Assembly (NCBI GenBank): GCA_036644995.1
Contig: JAVXOZ010000032.1
Coordinates: forward strand, 1-24,701
Length of the DNA: 24,701 nt
Direction of reading: 5' to 3'
DNA from: Cryptoclostridium sp036644995
GTDB lineage: Bacteria; Bacillota; Dehalobacteriia; UBA7702
In this document: positions 16,718 to 24,103 of the stretch, piece by piece
Position numbering within the stretch: the first letter of the stretch is position 1
How the letters are laid out: each line of letters begins with the position of its first letter
Position numbers and translations under genes: made by a program
The notes under the pieces: model-generated
Database searches by the model: none
What the model was told of the DNA's origin: nothing
The model's input: only the letters and a program-made list of their open reading frames with translations

Positions 16718-16766
16718 GAAGATATAGTGATATTGTTTAAAATTATTGTCCATTTCACAATAGTTA

Positions 16767-16795
16767 TTGCATAAAAAATATAAAAAACCTATAAT
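16767..16795 (+). promoter_or_regulatory. Promoter of the His-rich protein/CooT pair
   Basis: TTGCAT (16767-16772) and a perfect TATAAT (16790-16795) with a 17-bp spacer, 63 bp upstream of the first start codon. It is divergent from hom. Confidence 0.65.
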
Positions 16796-16858
16796 ATAAG
16801 TAAGAAGTGAAAAACAATAATAACATACCAAGAAATTTATATATAAAGGAGTATTATC

Positions 16859-17065
16859 ATGGAAGAAAATGCAGCAAAAATTAAAGCACTCTTGGACCAT
16901 TTGGTTCATCACAATGAACACCACGCCACAGAAATTGAGGAACTGGCAACCTCCGCCAAAAATATTGGTAGCGATGCAGCAGCCAAACTTATTGGTGAAG
17001 GCGTAGAATTATTGGAAAAATCCAATGTTAAATTAAGAGAAGCCTTAAAAACATTGGAAAAATAA
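16859..17065 (+). CDS. Small His-rich helical protein paired with CooT
   Basis: A 68-residue all-helical protein. Histidines at 14, 17, 18, 21 and 22 (HLVHHNEHH) fall at i, i+4 spacing on one face of a predicted helix, followed by acidic residues (EIEEL), a plausible divalent-metal site. The second half (GVELLEKSNVKLREALKTLE) is a charged amphipathic helix. The product is cytoplasmic, with no signal peptide. AAAGGAG lies 7 bases before the ATG. Thirteen bases downstream is the nickel-binding CooT homologue, and similar short His-containing proteins accompany CooT elsewhere, as far as I recall. Nickel or other metal handling is an inference from composition and neighbour, not shown. Confidence 0.75.
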   Translation: MEENAAKIKALLDHLVHHNEHHATEIEELATSAKNIGSDAAAKLIGEGVELLEKSNVKLREALKTLEK

Positions 17066-17078
17066 AGGGGGCATTACT

Positions 17079-17264
17079 ATGTGCTTAGCAAAAGTATGTA
17101 TGAAAGACAAACAAGAAGAAATACTGATAGACAGTATTACCTCTTTAAAACAAACACCCACAGAGGTTATAGTTACCAGCCTATTTGGTGATGAAAAAAC
17201 AATTACAGGCAGGGTTTTTACCATAGATTTTACTGAATCCGTAATAACAATTACCCAAGAATAA
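17079..17264 (+). CDS. CooT-family nickel-binding protein
   Basis: A 61-residue small beta-barrel protein starting MCLAKVCMK. The N-terminal M-C-L-A motif, with Cys2 as the nickel-binding residue in characterised CooT, and the later VTSLFGDEKTITGRVFTIDF segment match the family. CooT of Rhodospirillum is involved in nickel delivery to CO dehydrogenase; no CODH gene is in the window, so the client here is unknown. AAAGGGGG precedes the ATG. It is the second gene of a two-gene unit with the His-rich helical protein and is followed by a strong terminator. Confidence 0.88.
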   Translation: MCLAKVCMKDKQEEILIDSITSLKQTPTEVIVTSLFGDEKTITGRVFTIDFTESVITITQE

Positions 17265-17282
17265 TTGCAAATTAACAACGGC

Positions 17283-17323
17283 AAACTGTCCGCAGCTATT
17301 TAAAAGCTGCGGACAGTTTTTTT
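17283..17323. terminator. Bidirectional terminator between CooT and the sensor kinase
   Basis: A perfect 15-bp stem (AAACTGTCCGCAGCT with AGCTGCGGACAGTTT) around a 7-nt loop, followed by a T-run on the plus strand. It lies between convergent genes; the T-run touches the stop codon of the minus-strand kinase. Confidence 0.92.
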
Positions 17324-18605
17324 ATTGGATTTTTATAATAATAATCACTGAAAAAGTTGTTGCATCATAGCTAATATCTATGGAGCCATTATATTTTTTC
17401 ACAATGTCTTTTACAGATTCTATCCCAAAACCATGGATTTTTTTATCATCTTTGTGGGTAGAAAACACACCATTTACTTCATTAACCACATTGGCTTTGG
17501 AATTTACAACGGAATAAGTAAAATAGCCTTTATGGCACCGTGCTTTAACCTCTATTTTTTTGGCATCTGTTTTCACTGCGGCCTCAATGGCATTATCCAA
17601 GGTATTGGCAAATAAGGTGCATAAATCCACATCATCAATGGATAGCATTTGACTAATATCTATGTTAAAAAAGCAATTAATATTTCTATCCGTGGCTGCA
17701 TTATATTTATTGTTTAAAACCGCATTTACAATGCTGTTTTGGCAGAAAGCTCGGCTAATGCTTTGGGTTTTTGATATTAGGCTTTCAAAATATTCTTTGG
17801 TTTTTTCTTTATCCCCTGTTTCCATCAACATAGCAATTACACCTAAGCGATTGTTCATATCGTGGCAGAGTTTGGAAATTTGGTTTTGGTTTTTTTCCAA
17901 TTCTTTATAATAATTATATTGTAGCTTTAAATTTTTATTTTCCATATCCAATTTTACACTGTTTAAAAAATACTCAATTAGGAAAAGCATACCTATACTG
18001 GTAACCAAACAAGCCAAAGCCACAGGATAAACCTGAAAATCCTTGGTACTGGGGGTAAAGATAATAGTGGAGATAATGGCAACCAAAGGTGCACAGCAAA
18101 TAGCATCTATTAAAATCCAAGTTTTAGTATTAATATAGCACATCAGATTTTCAATTTTATTTTTAGCTATTTTGTAAATGGCAAACCATAACAAAGCCGT
18201 AAGTAGATTTATTATAATATCTTCGCTCAAAATTACATAGCTCCTCACCAAGGTGTTCATGGGTATATTTTGGTAAAGAAGATAAAACAACCATCTACTT
18301 TGGCTCATAAAAAAATTCCATGAAATAACAATGGGATACAGCACCATAACCACGGAAATTCTATTAATTACTTTACCTTGAAAGCAAAGCAACATAATGA
18401 GAATAAAACCTATAAAACCATAACTGACGTTAACAATATCCTCAGCAAAAATCACCACAGCAACGATGAATGCCAAAGATACAAAACTCAATGATTTCCA
18501 GATTAATTTATCTTTTATCGGCACAAAACATTGCACCAATGCACTCATAATAAAACCAAAAATCATAAAAAATATTAAAAACAGAATAAAAGTTATAACA
18601 TTCAT
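17322..18605 (-). CDS. Sensor histidine kinase, GHKL/AgrC-like
   Basis: A 427-residue membrane kinase. The N-terminal about 215 residues form six or seven membrane helices, followed by a helical linker (about 216-246), the phospho-acceptor region SKLCHDMNNRLG with His248, and a GHKL ATPase domain: the N-box FANTLDNAIEAA (332-343) and the G-box KKIHGFGIESVKDIVKKYNG (388-407). This architecture is that of peptide-sensing AgrC/ComD-type kinases. The start lies 3 bp after the stop of the LytTR regulator gene, with GGAG inside the end of that gene. The kinase should phosphorylate that regulator. No AgrB or AgrD peptide gene is in the window, so the ligand may instead be an antimicrobial peptide handled by the divergent transporter (inference). 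Confidence 0.92.
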   Translation of the reverse strand: MNVITFILFLIFFMIFGFIMSALVQCFVPIKDKLIWKSLSFVSLAFIVAVVIFAEDIVNVSYGFIGFILIMLLCFQGKVINRISVVMVLYPIVISWNFFMSQSRWLFYLLYQNIPMNTLVRSYVILSEDIIINLLTALLWFAIYKIAKNKIENLMCYINTKTWILIDAICCAPLVAIISTIIFTPSTKDFQVYPVALACLVTSIGMLFLIEYFLNSVKLDMENKNLKLQYNYYKELEKNQNQISKLCHDMNNRLGVIAMLMETGDKEKTKEYFESLISKTQSISRAFCQNSIVNAVLNNKYNAATDRNINCFFNIDISQMLSIDDVDLCTLFANTLDNAIEAAVKTDAKKIEVKARCHKGYFTYSVVNSKANVVNEVNGVFSTHKDDKKIHGFGIESVKDIVKKYNGSIDISYDATTFSVIIIIKIQ

Positions 18606-18608
18606 ATT

Positions 18609-19310
18609 TTACTCCAACATACTTTTGGCAAAACTTATAATAAAATCTTGATAACGGCTGCGGCTAATGGGAATTTTTTCACCTTTTACCGTGGCAAAAT
18701 TATTTTCCGCCGCTGTAACATACTTCATATTCACCAAATATCGCTGATGGCAACGCACAAAAAAACTTGGCAATTCATCGGGTAAATCATCAAGCTTGCC
18801 ATAAAATTCAACTTTTTTAGTTTCTGTTACCGCAATTATTTTTCGTTTATCACTGGAAAAATAGATAACATCTTTAAGATTTAATTTATAAATTTCACCT
18901 TTGGTTTCCACGGTATAAAATTTATCTTGGGTATCTGCCAATTCCCCCAAAGCATCGTTTAAAACATCAACAATACTCTGGGTTTTACAGGGCTTTAATA
19001 TATAATTTAACGCCCTAACCTCATAACCTTGAAAAACAAAATCCACATAAGCCGTCACAAATATTATTACTGTGGTTTTATTGCATTGCCTAATTGCCTT
19101 AGCCGTGGCAATGCCGTCCAAAGACTTCATTTCTATATCTAAAAATATTATATCAAAATCTTCTTTTTTAATAGCAGCAACCAAAGATTCACCACTTACA
19201 AATTGAAAAAGGCTATATTCTAATCCTTGCAATTCCATTTCTCGAACAATTACTTTTTCCAAAAAATTACGCTGGTCTTTTTCATCATCGCAGATAACAA
19301 TCTTTATCAT
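18609..19310 (-). CDS. LytTR-family response regulator, AgrA-like
   Basis: A 233-residue regulator. The receiver domain (about 1-120) has the acidic pair D8-D9, phospho-acceptor D58 (IIFLDIEM), T86 and K106 (LKP). The LytTR DNA-binding domain (about 130-233) has FYTVETKGEIYKL, FVRCHQRYLVNMKYV and KIPISRSRYQDF. LytTR proteins bind pairs of 9-bp direct repeats spaced by about two helical turns. It is divergent from the Bce-type transporter, with candidate sites between them, and is co-transcribed with the GHKL kinase. An extended -10 promoter overlaps the distal repeat, so autoregulation is likely. Confidence 0.94.
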   Translation of the reverse strand: MIKIVICDDEKDQRNFLEKVIVREMELQGLEYSLFQFVSGESLVAAIKKEDFDIIFLDIEMKSLDGIATAKAIRQCNKTTVIIFVTAYVDFVFQGYEVRALNYILKPCKTQSIVDVLNDALGELADTQDKFYTVETKGEIYKLNLKDVIYFSSDKRKIIAVTETKKVEFYGKLDDLPDELPSFFVRCHQRYLVNMKYVTAAENNFATVKGEKIPISRSRYQDFIISFAKSMLE

Positions 19311-19331
19311 GGCTGCACCACCTTTTTACCA

Positions 19332-19340
19332 ATTATAGCA
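19332..19340 (-). promoter_or_regulatory. Extended -10 promoter of the LytTR regulator gene
   Basis: On the minus strand TGC followed by a perfect TATAAT (19332-19337), 22 bp upstream of the regulator start. The -35 position (19355-19360, GGTAAA) is poor and coincides with one of the phased repeats, which fits regulation by the protein itself. Confidence 0.55.
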
Positions 19341-19404
19341 TAGATTATTTTAATTTTACCATTTAAAAATCAAGTTTTACCGTAAATTACAAAATCTATA
19401 CCAT
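19333..19404. promoter_or_regulatory. Four 21-bp-phased direct repeats, candidate LytTR operators
   Basis: Nine-base units TTATAGCAT (19333), TTTTACCAT (19354), TTTTACCGT (19375) and CTATACCAT (19396) start exactly 21 bp apart. The two central units are 8/9 identical with a 12-bp gap, the geometry known for LytTR-family binding sites. The array fills the region between the divergent regulator and transporter genes. Further TTTACC cores at 19413-19418 and 19430-19435 are out of phase. Confidence 0.6.
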
Positions 19405-19445
19405 ACATTACATTTACCTCAATTTCTATTTTACCACCGAAAAGA

Positions 19446-19451
19446 TATACT
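19446..19451 (+). promoter_or_regulatory. Possible -10 of the transporter operon
   Basis: TATACT lies 27 bp upstream of the ATPase start; the -35 position (19423-19428) has no good match, as expected for an activator-dependent promoter downstream of the repeat array. Confidence 0.35.
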
Positions 19452-19478
19452 GAATAACATAGAAAGTGAGGGATTGAT

Positions 19479-20234
19479 ATGTTGGAAGTTAAACATTTAT
19501 TTAAAAGCTATCAAACAGGAGCCACCAAGTATGAGGTATTAAAGGACATTTCATTAAAGGTTAACAAAGGAGAATTTGTGGCGGTTATGGGGCCCTCGGG
19601 CAGTGGCAAAACCACCTTATTAAACAGTATTTCTTGTTTTATTCCCTTTGAAAAAGGGGAAATATTATTGGGAGGTGAAAACATTGCCCACCTAAAAGAA
19701 GATGAATTGGCAGTTATTCGCAATGAAAAGTTAGGTTTTGTTTTTCAGGACTATATGCTTTTAGATGGGCTATCGGTGTTTGACAATATCTGTTTACCCC
19801 AAATAATAGCAAATAAGCCGCCCAAACCCATGGAGATAAAAGCCAAAAAACTTTGTGAAATATTTGGTATAGACCCAATAAAAAACAAATACCCCGGGGA
19901 AATTTCCGGTGGCGAAAAACAAAGAACCGCCGTTGCCAGAGCGTTAATTAACGACCCTTTAATAATATTGGCTGATGAGCCCACAGGCAATTTAGACAGC
20001 AAATCCTGCCGCCAGGTAATTGATAGCTTTTTAAATGCCAAAAAGCAATTAAACGCCACTATTTTTATGGTTACCCACGATTGTTTTGCGGCTTCATTCG
20101 CAGATAGGGTTATCCTTTTAAAAGACGGTAAAGTAGAAGAAGAATTACAGCATAAAGGTACTCCTTTAGAATTTATGGATACACTTTTAGATACCTTAAA
20201 GAGGTTGGGAGGTGAAAGCTTTGACCATGAATAA
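19479..20234 (+). CDS. Bce-type ABC transporter ATP-binding protein
   Basis: A 251-residue ABC ATPase of the MacB/BceA group. Walker A GPSGSGKT (38-45), Q-loop Q90, signature ISGGEKQRTAVARAL (142-156), Walker B IILADEPTGNLD (162-173) and the H-loop H200 are all intact. It energises the adjacent FtsX-type permease at the cytoplasmic face of the membrane. Such pairs usually export or remove antimicrobial peptides such as bacitracin or lantibiotics from their lipid targets. GTGAGG precedes the ATG. The gene overlaps the permease gene by up to 23 bp. Pairing with a LytTR rather than an OmpR-type two-component system is less usual for this transporter class. Confidence 0.93.
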   Translation: MLEVKHLFKSYQTGATKYEVLKDISLKVNKGEFVAVMGPSGSGKTTLLNSISCFIPFEKGEILLGGENIAHLKEDELAVIRNEKLGFVFQDYMLLDGLSVFDNICLPQIIANKPPKPMEIKAKKLCEIFGIDPIKNKYPGEISGGEKQRTAVARALINDPLIILADEPTGNLDSKSCRQVIDSFLNAKKQLNATIFMVTHDCFAASFADRVILLKDGKVEEELQHKGTPLEFMDTLLDTLKRLGGESFDHE

Positions 20235-22326
20235 TGTTATTGTTCAACTCCGTAAAAAAAACAAGGAACAATACACTTTACTTTCCTTTTGCACTATTTT
20301 AGCGGTGGTTTTGGTAAGCTCCTATGCTGTTATGTTTTTTAGCCCTACGGTACAAAATATATTACCCATTGGCGGAGATAGCCGTAAACAAGCTTGGATG
20401 ATTTTTGCCATTGCCATTGCAGGCTGTGGAATTTTTACCACCTATGCCTCATCACTGTTTTTTAGATACAAAAGCCGTGAATTTGGTGTTTTTATGGCAT
20501 TGGGGACAAAAAAAAGCGCTTTAAAAAAAGTGCTTTTAAAAGAGTTGGGGTTTATTATTCCCCTTTGTGCTTTGATAGGCTTGGCATTGAGTATTCCCGT
20601 ATCCTTTTTAATTTGGAAGTTTTTTCAAATCTTCATTGTTAATACCGATGCCATGGCATATCATATTAGTTGGGAAGGATTGCTATTTGGTTTGGGGTTT
20701 TGCCTTTTTGTGATAATTTGCGTATTTATTATGGGTGTTATTTTCATTAAACGCAGCAACCTTATGGATATGATATATCAACAGAAAAAAACAGAAACCG
20801 TAAAAGAAGCCAAAAGCTGGTATGGAATTTTAGGTTGGATATTATTTATAGGCGGTATTTTATTGGGCTATGGTTTGCCTATAACTGCCGCAGAAATATT
20901 TAAATACGAACTTTCACCCTTGTGGCAAAGCACGTTTCTTTTATCTTTAATTGGCATCTATTTTATTATTATGCGTGTAGTTATTTATAGAAAAAAAGGT
21001 AAAAATCCCGATAAATATTATAAAAATATAGTATCCACAGGTATGATGCGGTTTTTGGGGCGGCAAACCGTGCGAAATATGTGCATAATTACTTTATTAA
21101 TAGCCGGTGCTTTATTCGCCGTATTTTATATACCCACAATACAGGTGGGAACCATGGTGGCTTTTGCCCAAAGTCCTGTGCAAAATAATTTCTTTTATAA
21201 AGCCACGGAAAATCAAATTTCCGAAGCTGAAATTAGAGATTTGGCTTTTGATTATAATACCGAGGTAACGGCTTATACTCAGCTAACCGCAGCCAAATTA
21301 ATAATCAATGTAAAAATGAGAGAATACGGTGAAGATAGCCATATGGTGGTAACCTATATAGATAAAGGTCGCTATGGAGATTTTTTTTCCGCAAGTGATT
21401 ATAACCGCTTAACAGGGCAAAATGTAAAAATTAACAGCGGTGAATATAAGCGATTGATATTTAAAGGCGAATCCCAAGGCTATTGGGATAATTGGGATGA
21501 TTTAGACCTTATCACCTCTCCGGTAACGTGTGAATCTACACCTATTAAATACACAGGCAATGCCACATACACCCCGTTGGTGAAAGAAGGTTTGGATACT
21601 TATATAATTTCCGATGCCGATTATAAACAATATTGCCAAGGATTAACAAAGGAAAACCAAGATATATTCGTATTATTTGACGTTAGAAACCAAGATGATT
21701 CCTATGATTTTGCCAGTGCCTTAAAAAATGAAATTATCCAAAGAAGCTCAAAATCTGTGGCTGTACCACCTTATTATGACGCATATGAAGAAAAAATAGC
21801 AAAGGAAAAAGGGGAAATATATTCACCCTCCGCAGAAAATAATATTGTGCTCTCCAAAGACAATAAGGAGCTGGCTCTTAATTGGAAATATTATCCTAAT
21901 TTCGGAATATTAAACAAGCTGGACTTTTTGGAAAACACCTCGGTTTACATTATGTTATTTGTTTACATTGCCTTAGTGTGTTTCGCCGCTGTGGGAGTTA
22001 TTGCCTACACCCGCAGCATTACACTGGGGATTAACAATAAGGATTTATTTGACGATTTAAAACGCTTGGGTGCCAACAAAAAATATATTGAAAACGTAAT
22101 TAAACAACAACTGGTTAAACTGTTTTTTTACCCCACAGCTGTGGGTTCTTTGGCAATAATGCTTTTTTACACCTTGATTCTTTACGGCAACAGTGGCGGC
22201 AACTTTAATTTAGGTGAAATTTTAGCCTTGGTGGTAGATATGGTAATCATTATTATAGTTGGCTTATTCATGTATTTTATCTATCGCCTCTCCTTAAAAA
22301 AAGTGAAGAAAATAATTAATCTTTAA
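20212..22326 (+). CDS. Bce-type ABC transporter permease (FtsX domains)
   Basis: A permease of up to 704 residues with the BceB layout: seven membrane helices in the first about 310 residues (including an FtsX core with FFRYKSREFGVFMALGTKKS), a large extracytoplasmic domain (about 312-580), and three C-terminal helices with a second FtsX half (about 580-700; LGANKKYIENVIKQQL). The big external domain is the hallmark of peptide-sensing and resistance transporters, typically signalling to a partner kinase. The start is uncertain: GTG 20212 (GAGG upstream), TTG 20221 (best spaced from GGAGGTG) and ATG 20227 are in frame; all overlap the ATPase gene, so translation is coupled. The longest form is given. 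Length is normal for the family. Confidence 0.9.
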   Translation: MKALTMNNVIVQLRKKNKEQYTLLSFCTILAVVLVSSYAVMFFSPTVQNILPIGGDSRKQAWMIFAIAIAGCGIFTTYASSLFFRYKSREFGVFMALGTKKSALKKVLLKELGFIIPLCALIGLALSIPVSFLIWKFFQIFIVNTDAMAYHISWEGLLFGLGFCLFVIICVFIMGVIFIKRSNLMDMIYQQKKTETVKEAKSWYGILGWILFIGGILLGYGLPITAAEIFKYELSPLWQSTFLLSLIGIYFIIMRVVIYRKKGKNPDKYYKNIVSTGMMRFLGRQTVRNMCIITLLIAGALFAVFYIPTIQVGTMVAFAQSPVQNNFFYKATENQISEAEIRDLAFDYNTEVTAYTQLTAAKLIINVKMREYGEDSHMVVTYIDKGRYGDFFSASDYNRLTGQNVKINSGEYKRLIFKGESQGYWDNWDDLDLITSPVTCESTPIKYTGNATYTPLVKEGLDTYIISDADYKQYCQGLTKENQDIFVLFDVRNQDDSYDFASALKNEIIQRSSKSVAVPPYYDAYEEKIAKEKGEIYSPSAENNIVLSKDNKELALNWKYYPNFGILNKLDFLENTSVYIMLFVYIALVCFAAVGVIAYTRSITLGINNKDLFDDLKRLGANKKYIENVIKQQLVKLFFYPTAVGSLAIMLFYTLILYGNSGGNFNLGEILALVVDMVIIIIVGLFMYFIYRLSLKKVKKIINL

Positions 22327-22392
22327 TTGTTATATTTTAAATTCAATAGTCAGCTTTAAAGTAATAATTTATCAATATATAAAATTACTCTA

Positions 22393-22420
22393 TTGCATTT
22401 CTATGGGAAAATGCTATAAT
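22393..22420 (+). promoter_or_regulatory. Promoter of the DMT exporter gene
   Basis: TTGCAT (22393-22398), a 16-bp spacer and a perfect TATAAT (22415-22420) preceded by TGC (extended -10). The last three bases of the -10 are the first bases of the palindrome at 22418-22452. Confidence 0.7.
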
Positions 22421-22452
22421 CTACATATCCCCCAGTGGGGGTTATGTAGATT
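22418..22452. promoter_or_regulatory. Palindromic operator with C/G tracts over the transcription start
   Basis: AATCTACATA and TATGTAGATT (10 bp, perfect), then a T-T mismatch, then CCCCC and GGGGG around an AGT loop. It begins in the -10 and covers the likely start of transcription, so it is better placed as a repressor site than as an mRNA hairpin, though it could also help terminate the upstream permease gene because an AT-rich tract follows. A C-tract/G-tract core with flanking TAT/ATA is reminiscent of CsoR/RcnR-family operators. Confidence 0.5.
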
Positions 22453-22515
22453 ATTTTATATTATATAACCATTAAATATCTTAAAATAAAAGCATAAAAC
22501 AGAAAGGGTGTAATT

Positions 22516-23406
22516 ATGAGTAAAAAACAAAAAAATGCTATATTTTTTGGCATTTTATCAGCAATGCTCTATGGCACAAGTACACCCATTGCCAAGGTGC
22601 TTTTAAGTGAGATACCACCTACTATGCTTACGGCACTGTTATATATGGGGGCAGGGTTTGGTATGCTATTATTAAATATCTGCAAAAAAGCTCGAGGCAC
22701 AACCAAGCGGGATAAACCCCTAACAGCAAAAGACTACCCTTATATAATCGGCATGGTAGTCCTTGATATTGCCGCACCAATTTTTCTGATGATAGGGCTA
22801 TCCCACACAACCGCCGCCAATGCCTCTCTACTCAATAATTTTGAGATAGTGTCCACTTCGCTTATTGCATTATTTATTTTCAAAGAAAAGGTTTCTAAAC
22901 GCTTATGGCTGGGGATTATTTTAGTAACCGCAGCCAGCATAATACTAACTGTGGATAATATTTGCTGTTTATACTTTTCCTATGGCTCTTTGCTTATTTT
23001 ATTGGCAACAATATGTTGGGGATTGGAAAACAACTGCACTAAAAAACTTTCCCTAACAGACCCCATTAAGATAGTTATAATTAAAGGCTTTGGTTCGGGT
23101 TTTGGTGCCTTATTTATCGCCCTAACTTTAGGGGAATATACAGATAATTTATTATTTGCATTAATTGCCTTAGCTGTGGGGTTTGTAGCTTACGGCTTGA
23201 GTATATTTTTCTATATATATGCCCAAAGGGAATTAGGCGCTGCTAAAACCAGCACATATTACGGGATTGCGCCTTTTATTGGGGTTTTGTTTTCTTTAAT
23301 TATTTTTCGGGAAATCCCCTCTATATCATTTATTATTGCCTTAATATTTATGATATTTGGAACTTATTTCACCTCAACAGATTACAAAAACCAGAAATTA
23401 TGTTAA
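22516..23406 (+). CDS. EamA/DMT-family transporter
   Basis: A 296-residue protein with about ten hydrophobic helices in two repeated EamA halves (about 8-140 and 152-290). Typical features are the N-terminal GILSAMLYGTSTPIAKVLL, the end of the first half FKEKVSKRLWLGIILVTAASIIL and the end of the second half FREIPSISFIIALIFMIFGTYF. Members export small metabolites or drugs from the cytoplasm; the substrate cannot be told. AAAGGGTG precedes the ATG. It is monocistronic, with its own extended -10 promoter and a palindrome that suggests regulated expression. Confidence 0.9.
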   Translation: MSKKQKNAIFFGILSAMLYGTSTPIAKVLLSEIPPTMLTALLYMGAGFGMLLLNICKKARGTTKRDKPLTAKDYPYIIGMVVLDIAAPIFLMIGLSHTTAANASLLNNFEIVSTSLIALFIFKEKVSKRLWLGIILVTAASIILTVDNICCLYFSYGSLLILLATICWGLENNCTKKLSLTDPIKIVIIKGFGSGFGALFIALTLGEYTDNLLFALIALAVGFVAYGLSIFFYIYAQRELGAAKTSTYYGIAPFIGVLFSLIIFREIPSISFIIALIFMIFGTYFTSTDYKNQKLC

Positions 23407-23411
23407 TAAAA

Positions 23412-23434
23412 AAGCGTGGAAAAAATCCACGCTT
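23412..23434. terminator. Left half of a duplicated bidirectional terminator
   Basis: AAGCGTGGA and TCCACGCTT form a 9-bp stem with a 5-nt loop, 5 bp after the exporter stop. An A-run lies on its left but there is no T-run on its right, so on the plus strand it is not followed by a U-tract. The same 24-bp sequence (one mismatch) recurs at 23596-23619. Confidence 0.75.
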
Positions 23435-23595
23435 CAGATTGTCAAAAAACATAGTTTTTTGACAAGATGTCAGGCTGTTAAGAAAGCCTTAGATTCGGTA
23501 AAACTCCCTGAGCAGCGGCTGTGCAGTGTACATAGATGTACATAAGCAGTCGATGGGAAGGGATTTTACCGAATATCAGACTTTATCAACAGCCT
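23435..23595. repeat. Palindromic dispersed repeat, copy 3, with flanking duplication
   Basis: Third copy of the roughly 140-bp element (core 23450-23595), flanked by a 24-bp near-identical duplication of the terminator hairpin. In the main stem GGT/ACC replaces the GGC/GCC of copy 1, a compensatory change. The tip differs: TGTACAT/ATGTACA. At its left end GTCAAAAAAC/GTTTTTTGAC (23441-23463) forms an extra 10-bp hairpin not conserved in the other copies. There is no coding capacity. Confidence 0.85.
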
Positions 23596-23620
23596 AAAGT
23601 GTGGAAAAAATCCACGCTTT
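23596..23620. terminator. Right half of a duplicated bidirectional terminator
   Basis: AAAGTGTGGA and TCCACGCTTT form a 10-bp stem with one G-T pair and a 5-nt loop, with a T-rich tract on the right for plus-strand transcription. It lies 8 bp past the cyclophilin stop (minus strand). It matches the hairpin at 23412-23434. Confidence 0.75.
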
Positions 23621-23628
23621 TATCTATT

Positions 23629-24102
23629 TTATTGGGAAATATAAACTTTTTTCATAACCTGGGGTGCTTTTGGTCTATCTCCGGCACCCACCGGGGTAGC
23701 GGCTATTTCATCTACTACATCCATGCCTTCAATTACTTTACCAAAACCTGCATACTGTCCGTCCAAATGGGAGGAATCCGCATGCATGATAAAAAATTGA
23801 GAACCCGCAGAGTTGGGGCTTTGTGATCTTGCCATGGAAATAACACCACGAGCATGTTTTAATTCGTTATTAAAGCCATTGATTTTAAATTCACCTTCAA
23901 TGCCGTAACCCGGGCCACCCATGCCGGTGCCCTCAGGGCAGCCACCCTGAATCATAAAGCCGCTGATAACTCTGTGGAAAATCAAGCCATCATAGAAACC
24001 TTCACTCACCAATTTTTCAAAATTTGCAACTGTTTTGGGAGCAATATCGGAATATAATTCCAAAACTATTTTTTTACCGTTTTCCATCTCAATAGTAATC
24101 AT
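23629..24102 (-). CDS. Peptidyl-prolyl cis-trans isomerase, cyclophilin type
   Basis: A 157-residue minimal cytoplasmic cyclophilin without a signal peptide. The active-site set is visible: FHRVISGFMIQGGCPEGTG (about 42-60) with the catalytic Arg, SAGSQFFIM (about 98-106) and LDGQYAGFGKV. The Tyr in place of the Trp of human cyclophilin A is common in bacterial members and predicts weak cyclosporin binding. AGAGGT precedes the ATG, which lies 1 bp after the stop of the HAD phosphatase gene, so the two are co-transcribed and probably coupled. Confidence 0.95.
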   Translation of the reverse strand: MITIEMENGKKIVLELYSDIAPKTVANFEKLVSEGFYDGLIFHRVISGFMIQGGCPEGTGMGGPGYGIEGEFKINGFNNELKHARGVISMARSQSPNSAGSQFFIMHADSSHLDGQYAGFGKVIEGMDVVDEIAATPVGAGDRPKAPQVMKKVYISQ

Positions 24103-24103
24103 A

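Noticed and set aside
16654..16758. 35-codon N-terminal extension of homoserine dehydrogenase
   Set aside because: The family start MKSIGIGIMGLG at 16653 has a good GGAG site; the extension has no family similarity and covers the promoter region.
16654..16858. Lysine riboswitch or T-box upstream of hom
   Set aside because: The leader is too short and lacks T-box or L-box sequence motifs; only promoter-like elements are seen.
16685..16924. 79-codon minus-strand frame over the divergent promoter region
   Set aside because: Overlaps the start of the His-rich gene in antisense and both promoters; hydrophobic AT-rich artefact.
23357..23545. 62-codon plus-strand frame across the exporter end and repeat copy 3
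   Set aside because: It overlaps the end of the exporter out of frame and runs through the terminator and repeat; it has no start signal.
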